Shown here piece after piece: positions 33,665 through 43,600 of a stretch of 64,000 nucleotides of DNA (position 1 is the first letter of the stretch; every line of letters begins with the position of its first letter). The notes under the pieces are model-generated. The model made no database searches, was not told the origin of the DNA, and was given only the letters and a program-made list of their open reading frames with translations. The translations under genes were made by a program, and so were the position numbers. This DNA is from Gemmatimonadota bacterium. GTDB taxonomy: Bacteria > Gemmatimonadota > Gemmatimonadetes > Gemmatimonadales > Gemmatimonadaceae. The stretch is from the NCBI GenBank assembly GCA_028287305.1, contig JAQBPX010000038.1:434001-498000 (forward strand), written 5' to 3'.

Positions 33665-34023
33665 TCAGCGAGCAGGGCGGCGCGGCAGAGGTCGGCGAGC
33701 ACGCGCTCGGCCTGGCGATGCCGCAGGTCATGCTGGAGCGCTCGCATCTCGGGGATGTGAATGAGCAGGCGTCGCAGCGTGTTGAGAGCCTCCTCGCTGC
33801 CGTGACCCGCCACGCGCATGTCTCGCGCGTAGGCTTCGGCGGCAACCTCGAGGGGCTTCGGGTCTCCCGCGGCGCCAAACCGGGCGAGCGCCGTGCGGAG
33901 GGCGAAGAGCGTGTCGGGCTGCAGGCTCTGCAGGCAGTCCTGCAGCACGCTGGCGTCTTCAGCCGCGGCGGCGGGCGGTTCCGGCGCGTCGAGCAGGTTC
34001 GGATGGACTTTCGAGTCTTGCAC
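33661..34023 (-). CDS. Small helical protein of unknown function
   Basis: 120 residues if started at the GTG at 34023, which has GAGG upstream; a longer frame back to 34200 begins in an atypical Arg/Cys-rich stretch. The protein is Ala/Leu-rich and predicted all-helical (DASVLQDCLQSLQPDTLFALRTALARF; EEALNTLRRLLIHIPEMRALQHDLRHRQAERVLADLCRAALLAD). No known domain is recognised. It overlaps the erythromycin-esterase-family gene, so the two should be translationally coupled. Confidence 0.6.
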   Translation of the reverse strand: MQDSKVHPNLLDAPEPPAAAAEDASVLQDCLQSLQPDTLFALRTALARFGAAGDPKPLEVAAEAYARDMRVAGHGSEEALNTLRRLLIHIPEMRALQHDLRHRQAERVLADLCRAALLAD

Positions 34024-34165
34024 GTTCAGGCCTCGTCGAGGGATTCCTTGGCCACGGGAATAGCAGGATCGGTGCCTCAGTTCGCTTCGTACGTCTTCGT
34101 ACAACCGCCCCACCGTACAGCAGCGCTCGCTACGGGACTGAATCTTGCACCGCTTGCGCCGATTA

Positions 34166-35863
34166 ATGTCGATCTCCCACGGCCTGACCCCTGCCGGCAC
34201 CCCCTACCTCCCCGCCTCCGAGTCCGAGACGAGGCTGCAGCTGGCCATCCGCGCCGCGCACGCGGGCGCCTGGGAGTGGGACATCGAGAACCAGCACGTG
34301 ATCTGGTCGCCCGAGATCGAGGCGATGCACGGCATTCCCGAGGGCAGCTTCGATGGCACCTTCGAGTCCTATACGCGCGACATGTATCCCGGGGACGTCG
34401 CGCGGGTGCTCGCCACCGTGGCGGAAGAGCTGAAGGCGCCCGACAAGCATCACCTGGTCTACCGCATCATCCGCCCGGACGGTGAGCTCCGCTGGCTCGA
34501 GGCGTACGGGCAGTTCATCTGCGCCGCGGACGGCCGCCCGCTGAAGCTCGTGGGCATCTGCACCGACGTCACCGAGCGCGAGCGCGAGCAGGACGCCCAG
34601 CTGCTGCTCGCCGAGGCGGGCCAGGTGCTGCATGCCTCGCTCGACCTCGGAGAGACGCTCGCCAACGTTGCGCGACTGGCCGTGCCACGCTTCGCTGACT
34701 GGTGCGTGGTGGACCTGGTCGGTCCGGGGGACACCCTCGAGCGGAAGGCGGTTGCCCATGTCGACCCCGCACGCGTGCAGCTCGCGCACGACTTGCGACG
34801 CAAGTATCCCGAGGGCGCACTGTCCGCGCTCGGGCCCATGGACGTGGTGCGCACGGGACAGCCGAAGCTCGTGGCGGACATCAGCGACACCCTCCTCGCG
34901 TCCGCCACGAGCACGCCGGACCACTTCGCGATGGCCAGGGAGCTGGGCCTGCGCGCGGTGATCATCGTCCCGCTGGTGGCGCGCGACGGCGTGTTCGGCA
35001 CGCTGAGCTTCGTGAGCGCCGAGACGGGGCGCCGCTTCGTGGAGCGCGACCTCACGCTGGCGATGGACATCGGCACTCGCGCATCGGTGGCCATCGACAA
35101 TGCGCGCCTGGTGCGCGAGCTCCGCGAGGCGCGCGCCGACGCCGACCGCGCGCGCGCCGAGGCGGTGGAGGCGAATCGCGTGAAGGGCGAGTTCCTGGCG
35201 ATGATGAGCCACGAGCTGCGCACGCCCCTCAACGCGATCGGTGGCTACGTGCAGCTGCTCGAGATGGGGATTCGCGGGCCGGTCACGGAGCAGCAGCTCA
35301 CCGACCTCGCGCGCGTGCGTCGCAGCCAGCAGCACCTGCTGGTGGTCATCAACGACATCCTCAACTTTGCGAAGCTGGAGGCGGGGCGCATCGACTTTCA
35401 CCCCGCCCCCACCACGGTGCACGCACTGGTGGACGACGCGGAGTCGCTCATTCGCCCGCAGCTCGAGCGCAAGTCGCTGGAGTTCGGCGTCATCGTGCCG
35501 GATCCACTGCCGCTCGTCCACGTGGATGAGGAGAAGGCGCGACAGATCTTGCTCAACCTGCTCTCCAACGCGGTCAAGTTCACGCCCGAGGGCGGTCGCA
35601 TCGAGGTGAGCGCGTCGCTCCACGAGGGAATGGTGGCCGTGCGCGTGCGCGACACCGGCGTGGGCATCCGGCCGCGCGACGTCGAGCGAATCTTCGAGCC
35701 CTTCGTGCAGCTCGAGCGCCGCCTCGACCAGTCCGGCGACGGCACCGGGCTCGGGCTCGCGATCAGTCGCGAGCTGGCACGGGGAATGGGCGGCGACCTG
35801 AGCGCCACGAGCATCAAGGGCGAGGGGTCCACCTTCCTGCTCACGCTGCCCCCGGCAGAATGA
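34166..35863 (+). CDS. PAS-GAF histidine kinase
   Basis: 565 residues, soluble. A PAS domain of the PAS_3 type (about 22-135: WEWDIENQHVIWSPEIEAMHGIP ... ICTDVTERERE), a GAF domain (about 150-310), a coiled coil, then H-box MSHELRTPLNAIGGYVQLLEMG with His349 and an ATPase with NLLSNAVKF, DTGVGIRPRD and GDGTGLGLAIS. The phosphotransfer core belongs to the same subfamily as the kinases at 25171, 43933 and 47068. Its stop overlaps the start of the NRAMP-like transporter gene (ATGA), an uncommon coupling of a sensor kinase to a transporter. Confidence 0.92.
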   Translation: MSISHGLTPAGTPYLPASESETRLQLAIRAAHAGAWEWDIENQHVIWSPEIEAMHGIPEGSFDGTFESYTRDMYPGDVARVLATVAEELKAPDKHHLVYRIIRPDGELRWLEAYGQFICAADGRPLKLVGICTDVTEREREQDAQLLLAEAGQVLHASLDLGETLANVARLAVPRFADWCVVDLVGPGDTLERKAVAHVDPARVQLAHDLRRKYPEGALSALGPMDVVRTGQPKLVADISDTLLASATSTPDHFAMARELGLRAVIIVPLVARDGVFGTLSFVSAETGRRFVERDLTLAMDIGTRASVAIDNARLVRELREARADADRARAEAVEANRVKGEFLAMMSHELRTPLNAIGGYVQLLEMGIRGPVTEQQLTDLARVRRSQQHLLVVINDILNFAKLEAGRIDFHPAPTTVHALVDDAESLIRPQLERKSLEFGVIVPDPLPLVHVDEEKARQILLNLLSNAVKFTPEGGRIEVSASLHEGMVAVRVRDTGVGIRPRDVERIFEPFVQLERRLDQSGDGTGLGLAISRELARGMGGDLSATSIKGEGSTFLLTLPPAE

Positions 35864-37077
35864 AGAAGGCGGGGGAGCTGGCGCTCGGCCTCGTCACGAG
35901 CATCGGCGGCTTCCTGGAGATCGGGTCACTCTCCACCTCTGCGCAGGCCGGCGCGGCGTTTCACTACCAGCTCGCGTGGGCGATCCTGCTCGGCACCATC
36001 GGGCTTGGCGTGCTGATGGAAGGCGCGGGACGCCTGGCTGCCGTGAGCCGGCGCACCTTTGCCGACCAGCTCAGGGAACGCTTCGGCGTCCGCTTCTTCA
36101 GCGTGCCGCTGCTCGCGGTGCTCATCGTCAGCTTCCTGGTGCTGGCTTCGGAGATCGGCGGCGTGAGCCTCGCGCTGCAGCTCGTGACGCACACGGAGGC
36201 GCGCTGGTGGGCGCTCCCGGTCGCCTTCGTCGCGTGGCTGCTGCTCTGGCGACACTCGTTCACGCTCGTCGAGCAGGGCACGGCCGGACTCGGGCTCATC
36301 ACCGTGATCTTCGGCGTCGCGGCGGTCGCGACGCATCCCGAGTGGGGCCACGTGACGCGTGGCCTGCTGCCAAGCATGCCGCGGCACGAGCCCGCGCACT
36401 ACTGGTACCTGGCCGTGAGCATCCTCGGCGCGGCCATCAGTCCCTACCTCTTCATCTTCTATTCGTCCGGCGTGATCGAGGACAAGTGGACGGCCGACGA
36501 CGTGGGCCTGAACCGGGTCGTGGCCGTGCTGGGCAACCTCTTCGGCGGATTGCTCGCGATCTGCGTGCTGATCGTCGCCGCGCGGGTGTTCGCGCCGCAC
36601 GTAACGAGCGTGGACCAGCCGGAGCAGCTGCCGCTGCTGCTTTCCACTCCCTTCGGCCGAACGGGATTCATCCTCTTCGTGCTCACCCTCGGGATCACCT
36701 GCTTCGGCGCGACCGTCGAGATCGCCCTCACCATCGCGTACTCGCTCGCGCAGGGGTTCGGCTGGCAGTGGAGCGAGAACGAGGAGCCCGGTTGCAACGC
36801 GCGCTTCGCGTCTGCTTACTCGCTCGCGCTGCTGCTGGGCGGTGGCCTGATGGCGACGGGCATCGGGGTGCTCACGCTGACGAACATCTCGATGATGATC
36901 ACCGCGGCGAGCCTGCCGCTCACCGTGGTGCCGCTGCTCGTGCTCCTCAACGACCGCCAGGTGATGAATCACCAGTCCAACGGATGGGTCGCGAACGCCT
37001 CACTCGGCGCCTTCGCGATCCTCTCCGTGGTGCTCCTGCTTGCCGCACTGCCACTCCAGCTCATGGGAGGCGGCTAG
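35860..37077 (+). CDS. NRAMP-fold transporter with altered metal site
   Basis: 405 residues, about 11 hydrophobic helices. The overall pattern is NRAMP-like: TSIGGFLEIGSLSTSAQAGAAFHYQLAW in helix 1 and SILGAAISPYLFIFYSSGV in helix 6. In metal-transporting NRAMPs helix 1 carries DPGN and helix 6 MPH. Here helix 1 reads E20-I-G-S23 and helix 6 S194-P-Y196, so the usual Asp, Asn, Met and His are replaced. This points to a divergent member with different specificity, perhaps Mg2+ as in NRAMP-related magnesium transporters, or a non-metal solute. It is translationally coupled to the kinase upstream and followed by two PRC-barrel-like genes. Confidence 0.8.
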   Translation: MKKAGELALGLVTSIGGFLEIGSLSTSAQAGAAFHYQLAWAILLGTIGLGVLMEGAGRLAAVSRRTFADQLRERFGVRFFSVPLLAVLIVSFLVLASEIGGVSLALQLVTHTEARWWALPVAFVAWLLLWRHSFTLVEQGTAGLGLITVIFGVAAVATHPEWGHVTRGLLPSMPRHEPAHYWYLAVSILGAAISPYLFIFYSSGVIEDKWTADDVGLNRVVAVLGNLFGGLLAICVLIVAARVFAPHVTSVDQPEQLPLLLSTPFGRTGFILFVLTLGITCFGATVEIALTIAYSLAQGFGWQWSENEEPGCNARFASAYSLALLLGGGLMATGIGVLTLTNISMMITAASLPLTVVPLLVLLNDRQVMNHQSNGWVANASLGAFAILSVVLLLAALPLQLMGGG

Positions 37078-37079
37078 CC

Positions 37080-37469
37080 ATGGCGATGGTGAACCTGGTG
37101 CACGAGGTGCTCGACGTCGAGCTGGTGGACTGGCGCAACGAGAAGCTCGGGCGCGTGGACGGGCTCACGCTCGAGCTCCGCGACGGCGAGCCTCCGCGCG
37201 TCGGCGCGATCCTGGTGGGCGGGACGGTGATCGCGGAGCGCTTCGGCCATCGCGCCATCCGGTGGGCCACCCTGATCCGCGAGTGGTGGGGCGGCGGCGC
37301 GCCGAGCCCCACCGTGATTCCCTTCTCCGCCGTGCGCACCATCGCCGACACCATCCAGGTGGAGCTCGACGCCGAGTCGCAGCCCGCCATGCGCTGGGAG
37401 CACTGGCTGCGCGAACGGATCATCTGCCGCATTCCCGGCGCGGGCGGAAGGAAGCAGCCCAATGCGTGA
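37080..37469 (+). CDS. PRC-barrel-like small protein (1)
   Basis: 129 residues from the ATG at 37080, two bases after the transporter stop. VLDVELVDWRNEKLGRVDGLTLELRDGEPPRVGAILVGG is a typical PRC-barrel strand pattern, with a helical insertion (IREWWGGGAP) and a second barrel-like strand (TVIPFSAVRTIADTIQVELDA). PRC-barrel domains are small beta-barrels that often accompany ion transporters or ribosome/photosystem proteins. It probably acts on the membrane partner encoded upstream. The next gene overlaps it by 8 bases. Confidence 0.7.
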   Translation: MAMVNLVHEVLDVELVDWRNEKLGRVDGLTLELRDGEPPRVGAILVGGTVIAERFGHRAIRWATLIREWWGGGAPSPTVIPFSAVRTIADTIQVELDAESQPAMRWEHWLRERIICRIPGAGGRKQPNA

Positions 37470-37782
37470 GGTCCGCGTCCACCTGCTGATTGGAGCGCGA
37501 GTGCGTGACGCCAACGGCGTGGTCGTCGGGCGCATCGAGGAACTCTGCGCCGAGATCGTGCCGCCCACGGCAGATGCTCCCGCGCACTACGCCGTCACGC
37601 AATTCCAGCTCGGGCCCGACTCACTGCTGGAGCGCGTCCTGGGCGCCCAGTTCGCGCGCGGCGTGCGGGCGATGTTTCACGCCACCGCGGCGCGGGCGAT
37701 CCCGTGGGAGTGGATGGACCTGCGCGACCCGAACAATCCCGTGGTCACGAAGCGACTGTCGGAGCTTCCATTCCCGGGATGA
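37462..37782 (+). CDS. PRC-barrel-like small protein (2)
   Basis: 106 residues. The N-terminal part (VRVHLLIGARVRDANGVVVGRIEELCAEIV) matches the PRC-barrel signature G-x-x-V-x-D-x-x-G-x-x-V-G-x-I. The C-terminal part is shorter and ends with NNPVVTKRLSELPFPG. It starts inside the previous gene and its last 38 bases overlap the convergent rmuC gene. Together with the neighbouring barrel and the NRAMP-like protein it forms a three-gene transport module after the kinase. Confidence 0.7.
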   Translation: MREVRVHLLIGARVRDANGVVVGRIEELCAEIVPPTADAPAHYAVTQFQLGPDSLLERVLGAQFARGVRAMFHATAARAIPWEWMDLRDPNNPVVTKRLSELPFPG

Positions 37783-38950
37783 GCAGCGCGCTCGGCAGGC
37801 TCTCGATCTCGGGCAGCTCGCCGATCGACGAACCGATTGGCACGACTCCGAGCTCCGCGAACTTGCGCGCCGAGGGGAGCACGCGCCGCTCCAGCGAGCC
37901 CACCGTCCGGTTGTAGGCGTTCACGCTGCGCGTGAGGTGCGTGCCCAGGTCGCCCACGTGCTCGCCCAGCTTCTGCACGCGCTCGAACAGCTCGCGTCCC
38001 AGTGCGCTGATCTCGCGCGCGTTCTCGGCCATGGACTCCTGGCGCCACCCATACGCGCACGACTTGAGCAGCGCGAGGAGCGTGGCGGGCGTGGCGATGA
38101 GGACGCGCTTTTCCAGGCTCTCCTCGTAGAGCGTGGGATCCTGCTGCAGCGCGAGCGAGAAGAACGCCTCGCTCGGAAGGAAGAGCACCACGAAGTCCGG
38201 AGACTCGTCGAACTGGTCCCAGTACGACTTCGCCTTGAGCGCGTTCACGTGCTGCCGCACCTGCGCCGAGTGATCGGCAATCAGCTGCGCGCGACGAGAT
38301 TCGTCCTCGGTGTGCGCCGCGCTGAGCAGCGCGATGGCCGGGGCCTTGGCGTCCACCACGATCTGCCGCCCACCCGGAAGCCGGACCACCATGTCCGGAC
38401 GCTGGCGCACCCCGTCGTGCACCACGCCCTCCTGCGTGGAGAAGTCGCAATGCTCGAGCATTCCCGCCAGCTCCACCACGCGACGCAGCTGGAGCTCGCC
38501 CCAGGCGCCGCGCACGTTGTTGTTGCCGAGTGCGCGCGCCAGCGAAGCCGTGGTGTCGCGAAGCTGCGAACCGGCGAGCGCCACGCCGGCCACCTGTTCG
38601 CCGAGTGCCGCAAAGGAGCGGGTGCGCTCCTTCTCGATCTCGGCGAGCTTCGCGTCGTACTTCGCCAGTCCATCACGGATCGGGGTCACGAGCCCCTCGA
38701 TCGTCCGCTCGCGCTCGCCGAGCTGCGCCGCGGCGGCACCCTGCAGCCGCTCGAGCTCCGAGCGCGCGAGCTGCAGGAACTGCTCGTTGCTTGCGCGGAG
38801 CGCCTCGCCGGACAGCGCCTGGAATGACTCGCGGAGCTGGGTGTCGCTACCGGCGCGGCGCGCGGCGTCCTGGCGCCAGAGCGCCCATGCTACCGCGGCC
38901 GAGAGCGCGGCCCCAATGAGAAAGGCCGCGAAGGGAAGGATTGACTGCAT
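37745..38950 (-). CDS. rmuC: RmuC-family DNA recombination protein
   Basis: 401 residues. One N-terminal membrane helix (LPFAAFLIGAALSAAVAWALW), a long coiled coil (about 35-130), then the conserved nuclease-like domain: NNVRGAWGELQLRRVVELAGMLEHCDF, RPDMVVRLPGGRQIVVDAKAPAIALL, SPDFVVLFLPSEAFFSLAL and ATPATLLALLKSCAYGWRQE. RmuC limits inversions at short inverted repeats in E. coli; the domain resembles PD-(D/E)XK nucleases (D...VDAKAP). Interesting in a genome rich in inverted repeats. Confidence 0.95.
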   Translation of the reverse strand: MQSILPFAAFLIGAALSAAVAWALWRQDAARRAGSDTQLRESFQALSGEALRASNEQFLQLARSELERLQGAAAAQLGERERTIEGLVTPIRDGLAKYDAKLAEIEKERTRSFAALGEQVAGVALAGSQLRDTTASLARALGNNNVRGAWGELQLRRVVELAGMLEHCDFSTQEGVVHDGVRQRPDMVVRLPGGRQIVVDAKAPAIALLSAAHTEDESRRAQLIADHSAQVRQHVNALKAKSYWDQFDESPDFVVLFLPSEAFFSLALQQDPTLYEESLEKRVLIATPATLLALLKSCAYGWRQESMAENAREISALGRELFERVQKLGEHVGDLGTHLTRSVNAYNRTVGSLERRVLPSARKFAELGVVPIGSSIGELPEIESLPSALLIPGMEAPTVAS

Positions 38951-38966
38951 GACCTCTCACCTGGGT

Positions 38967-40226
38967 TCACCGCTTCGGCGTGCGGAACGACATCACCTGC
39001 CCAACGTAGGTGAACTCGACTCCTGCGCTCCGCTCCACGGCGCCGATGGCGGCGCGCGTGGAATCTAGCGCGACGTTCATGGTCACCGGCCGGCCGAGCA
39101 GCTCGCGCTCGGGCACCTTGATGTCCACGCCATACCAGCGCTTGAGCTGCGGCAGCACCCAGCCCAGCGGGCGGCCGTTCACCACCAGTCGCTGCTCGAG
39201 CCAGGCACCCGCTTCCATCGCCTCATCCGACGTCGCTTTCGCGATCGTCGTCGTGGAGATCACGCGCGCCTCGCCGGCGCCCACGCTCGCGACCTGTTCG
39301 CCGAGCCGAACCTCGACCGTTCCCTGATGCACCTGCAGCAGCACCGTGCTGTCCTCGCTCCACGCACGGATCGTGAACTTGGTGCCGGTCGCGACGAAGG
39401 TCGCGGGGCCGGCGTGCACCTCGAAGGGGTTCGCCGCGTGTCGCGTGACGGTGAAGCTCGCGGTGCCCACCAGCTTCACGGCGCGCAGCTTGTCGCCGAA
39501 GAGCTTCGGGATGATGAGGTTCGTCTCGGGGGCCAGGTGCGCCGTCGTGCCGTCGTCGAGCGAGACGTTCGCCATCTGGCCGCGGGGAGACTCCACCCTG
39601 CGCGCGTCGGGTGCGGCGAGTGCGTGGAGGATCGCGCCCGCGTCGCCGGCGCGGTCGAGGAAGTACATCCCCGTTGCGATCACGGCGACAGTCGCAGCCG
39701 CGAGCGCGAGCGGCATCCGCCAGGAGCGCCCCTTCGCGATGGACGCCACGTGGCCCGCGGCATCATGCCGCGTGGCCTGCGCCGCGAGCGCATGCGCCTT
39801 CGCGCTGTTCTCCTCACCGTGGATGATGCGCTCCACTTCCGCCCAGATCGCGCCCTCGCTCGCATCCGCCGCCGCGTGTGCGGCGTGCGCATCACCGCTG
39901 CCGCCGCCGGCGGAGCCGAACCGGTGCGCGGCGGCGCGGCGGCTCAGGGCGCGCGCCGCGCCGTGGTGCACCTGCTCCAGCAGGAAGTCATGGGCTTCCT
40001 GCCGGGTGGTGATGTTCGCGCGCTCGTGCCACGCGCGAACCATGGCGTACTCGAGGACCTTCGGCACCAGCGCCACGGCCTCGTCGCCGAGCCTCGTGCG
40101 AGCATCAGCGGAGAGCGCGTCGAGCTCGTCGTGCAGCAGCGCGTGGAGCGCTGGCTCGCCGGGAATCACCGTGCCGCGTGGCGGTGCGAGCGGTTCGCCG
40201 TCGCGAGTGGGGGCCGTCGTCGACAT
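38967..40226 (-). CDS. FecR-domain protein
   Basis: 419 residues with an excellent AAGGAGG (40232-40238) before the ATG. The N-terminal ~160 residues are cytoplasmic, helical and His/Ala-rich. One transmembrane helix follows (MPLALAAATVAVIATGMYFL, about 170-190). The periplasmic part has the FecR core (DGTTAHLAPETNLIIPKLFG ... RAVKLVGTASFTVT ... PFEVHAGPATFVATGTKFTIRAW) and a DUF4974-type C-terminus (LVVNGRPLGWVLPQLKRWYGVDIKVP). FecR proteins normally regulate an ECF sigma factor with a TonB receptor; neither gene is adjacent, so the partner must be elsewhere. Confidence 0.9.
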   Translation of the reverse strand: MSTTAPTRDGEPLAPPRGTVIPGEPALHALLHDELDALSADARTRLGDEAVALVPKVLEYAMVRAWHERANITTRQEAHDFLLEQVHHGAARALSRRAAAHRFGSAGGGSGDAHAAHAAADASEGAIWAEVERIIHGEENSAKAHALAAQATRHDAAGHVASIAKGRSWRMPLALAAATVAVIATGMYFLDRAGDAGAILHALAAPDARRVESPRGQMANVSLDDGTTAHLAPETNLIIPKLFGDKLRAVKLVGTASFTVTRHAANPFEVHAGPATFVATGTKFTIRAWSEDSTVLLQVHQGTVEVRLGEQVASVGAGEARVISTTTIAKATSDEAMEAGAWLEQRLVVNGRPLGWVLPQLKRWYGVDIKVPERELLGRPVTMNVALDSTRAAIGAVERSAGVEFTYVGQVMSFRTPKR

Positions 40227-40613
40227 GAGCGCCTCCTTGAGGAGAAGATCACCTTGATCGGGCTTTCCCTTGATCTACCGTGGCAGGGGCGCCCGCGCCA
40301 GAGCGGGGCGTAGGGCCTGGGTCAACAGCGTGGCGTGAGGCCTGGGTCAACAGCGTGGCGTGAGGCTTGGGTCAACAGCGAGGCTTGGGGCGTGTGGCTG
40401 GGGCGTGGGAGAATGGGCTTGAGTAAGAACGGCGTGAGGCAGAGGGCTGGAACTACCAGGCGTGGGAGCGTATTCCCAGGCCCTGTTGTTCCAGCCCTCT
40501 GCCCCACGCCGTCGCTACCCTGGCCCGAGGACTCCAGCCCCAGCCACACGCCTCACGCCATCAGTTACTGCAAGCCCTACGGCAGATCCCTCGCTGCGCG
40601 CAGGACGTCTTCG
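40227..40613. repeat. Non-coding gap with 25-bp tandem repeats and nested inverted repeats
   Basis: No gene is seen. At about 40313-40388 a 25-bp unit (GGCCTGGGTCAACAGCGTGG plus CGTGA) is repeated three times with few changes. Then a long dyad: GGCGTG-GGCAGAGGGCTGGAAC (about 40431-40454) faces GTTCCAGCCCTCTGCC-CACGCC (about 40488-40511) across ~33 bases, and an outer pair GCGTGTGGCTGGGG / CCCCAGCCACACGC (about 40391-40404 and 40541-40554) encloses it. The leftmost 85 bases hold the FecR promoter/leader. The dyad may terminate transcription from the left; it is downstream of the M14 peptidase gene on the minus strand. Confidence 0.7.
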
Positions 40614-43600
40614 TCACTTCTTCACCTCGCCCCCAGCCGCCGCCGCCTTCGGAACCGCCTTGCCCGCCGAGAGGTCATTCCAGTTGAGGATCGCGTTGAA
40701 GCCGAGCATGTAGGTGCCCTGCGTCTGCCACCGCCAGAACGGGCGGATCGCGAACATCACCACGTGGCCCTGGCCGATGCTCTCGTCCACCAGTTGCGCG
40801 CGTCCGGAGAGGGCGGCGCCGCCCTCGAGCGTGCCCGAGAGCAGCATGTCTTCCGGCTTCATGGGGAACTGCAGCACCACGCGCGGCTTCGAGGTGGAAT
40901 CCACCACGAGTCCGGTGACGGTCGTCGCTCCACCCTGCGCGCCAAAGCCACCGCCGCCGCCACCGCCGCCGCCACCGCCGCCATTTCCGCCCGTGGTGCG
41001 CACGCGCGCCATCGAGTCGGTGTACGTGAGCGGCATCGTGCCGTAGGCCGTGCCGGTCTTGTCGGGATCCCACGACGAGAGCTTGAGCTGCGTGGCCATG
41101 GGCGTGGTGTTCTGCCCCTGCACGCGCGCGCCGGCTCCACCGCCGCCGCCGCCACCGCCGCCAGCGCCACGACCAGCCGTGGTGTCGCGCGGAGCGGCAG
41201 CCACCGGCGCCGCCGCACCCGCTCCCGCGTTGAGCACCGGCGCCTGGCTGAAGTACACCGGCAGCTCATCGTGCTGGTATCCGTACACCAGCGGGCTGCC
41301 GCGATCCGCCACCATGCCGCGCAGGATGGTGCCGCGCGCGAACAGCGTCGGCGGGATTTCCACCTTCACGCCCGGCGTGAGGCCGAGCGACGCAAGCGTG
41401 CCCGACGTGCCGCCCTCGGTGATGAGCGTGCCGCCCTGCTGCACGAACTCATACAGCGCCTTGAAGCCTTCCACGCCCACGCCACCGCGGATGTCATCGG
41501 TGCTGTCGGGATAGCCCAGTGCCTGGAACTCCGCGGTCCGCTTGAAGGGAATCGCCTTGTCGCCCGCCGCCGCGCCGAAGCCGCCGCCGAGTCCCGTGCC
41601 GCCGTGCGGCCAGACGATGACGTCGTACTTCGCGCGCAGGTTCCCTTCCTTCAGCTTCGGCTCGCCGAAGTAGCTGTAGGGCACGCCGTAGTGATCGAAC
41701 GCGGCGCGCACCCATCCCTCGTCCTGCGTGCGCGTCCAGCTGTGCGCGTAGCCGATGCGCGGCACGTCGAGGTCATGCGACTTGACGCTCGGCACCGCGC
41801 CCACCGCCACGGCCGAGAGGCCGAGCTCGGAGATGGCGGCGTCGAGCTTCGCGCGATCCGACTGCGGGATGATGAACGAGCCCGCGGCGAAGTGCGTGCC
41901 GCCCGCGTCGAACGCGTCCTCGGCCGCCATCATCTTCGTGGAGGCGAAGCGGAATCGCAGCGAGACGAGGTTGTTGTCCTGTGCGTGCGCCACGATCACC
42001 ACCGGGCCCGTGCCGGTCACGCCGCCATTCGCCTTCACGTCGGCGGTGACCGGCGTCATGGGCTGTGACAGGATCGACTTGTCGAGCACCGTCGCGATGC
42101 TGAGGTTGCGCATCATCGGGAACGTCCACCCCGTGTCGTCGTACGGACTCGGGTTGGTGGGCGAGAAGTTCTGCAGCGAGAAGTAGATGTCGGCGATCGT
42201 GCGGTAGGGCTGGTCGCCGCGCACGATCCAGTCACCGGCCTGCACCTGCACCTTGCCGGCGGTGAACGCCGTCTTCGCCACGTTGAATTCGAGTCCCTGC
42301 CGGCGGAGGTCGTTCACCGCCTCGGCGGCGTTGCCCCTGGAGTGCTGGCCCGCGGGAATGACCCACGCGTAGATCGGACCGGTGCTGCCCTTCGCCACGG
42401 CGCGCTTGCTCTTGAGCCAGAAGTTCTCGAGCCACATCTCGCGGTTCTTCGCCACGTGGCTGAGCGCGAAGAGCATCGCGGATTCCTGGATGTTCGTATT
42501 CGCGCGCGGGCCCCACTTGATGAAGGTGAGGGGCGGATTCGGGCGGAACCACTCCTTGCTGGTGGTGGTCGCGCCGGGGCGCACCTCATAGTTGTCCGGG
42601 CCGTAGCTCTGCACTTCGTAGAAGCGGCCGACCGCGTTGTGGTTGTGCGCGATGAAGAACATGTAGTTCGGCACCCACCCGTCGTAGAACCCATAGGTCC
42701 ACACGCCGGGGACGCCGCGCTTGGTCATCTCCATCACGTCGTTCTTCGCGAGCGTCCACCACTCGTCCACCACGATCGGGTCGAGCTGGTCGTTGTACGG
42801 CCCGGTGCCGGTGGAGGCGTAGAGGTACGTCTGGGCTTCGTGCAGGTCATGCATGATCGTCGGCGTCCAGTCCATCCACGCCGCGTTCATGTTCTTCGTG
42901 AGCGCGAGGTACTCGCCCATGCCGTCGCGGTTGTTGTCATGCTGCACGTACTTGCCCCAGTACATCAGCGGCAGCTGGCCGGCCGCGCCGCCGGCGCCCG
43001 CGCCGCGCGCCGTGGCGGCCGCGCTCGTGTCGCGCGCCGCGTACTTCTTGTTCCAGTAGTAGGTGTCCACCATCTTCTCGCGCCCGTCCACCTCGATCAC
43101 CGGCGTGATGAAGGTGATCACGTTGTTGCGGATGTTCTGGATGAATGGCGTCTCTTCCACCGTGAGGCGGTACGCCAGCTCCATCAGCATCTCGGGCCCA
43201 CCGCGCTCGGTGGAATGCATGCCGCTCGTGATCCAGTAGATGGGCTTCGCGGTCTTGAGGAGCTTCTGCGCCTCAGCCTGCGTCACCTTGCGCGGATCGG
43301 AGAGCTTGTTCAGCATCCCCTTGTACTTGTCGAGCGTGCGGATGGTGGCCTCGTCGGCCACGGCCAGCACGATCATCTCGCGCCCTTCCTCGGTCTTGCC
43401 GATGGACCAGTACTTCGCGCGCGGCGTCGCCTTCGCGACCGCCGCCATGTAGCGATGGATGTCCTTCGCGTATGTCAGCTCGCCGGTCTGCCCAACCACG
43501 CGGCCCAGGAACTTGAGCGGGGTGGGAACCGTGGACGAGGCCGGCAAGTGGTCCACCAGCTCGGTGGAGATGCGCGGGTCGGTGAGGAGCGCCCGGATCT

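Noticed and set aside
38967-40226. FecR/sigma/TonB surface-signalling system
   Set aside because: Neither an ECF sigma factor nor a TonB receptor is adjacent, so only the FecR-domain protein is supported.
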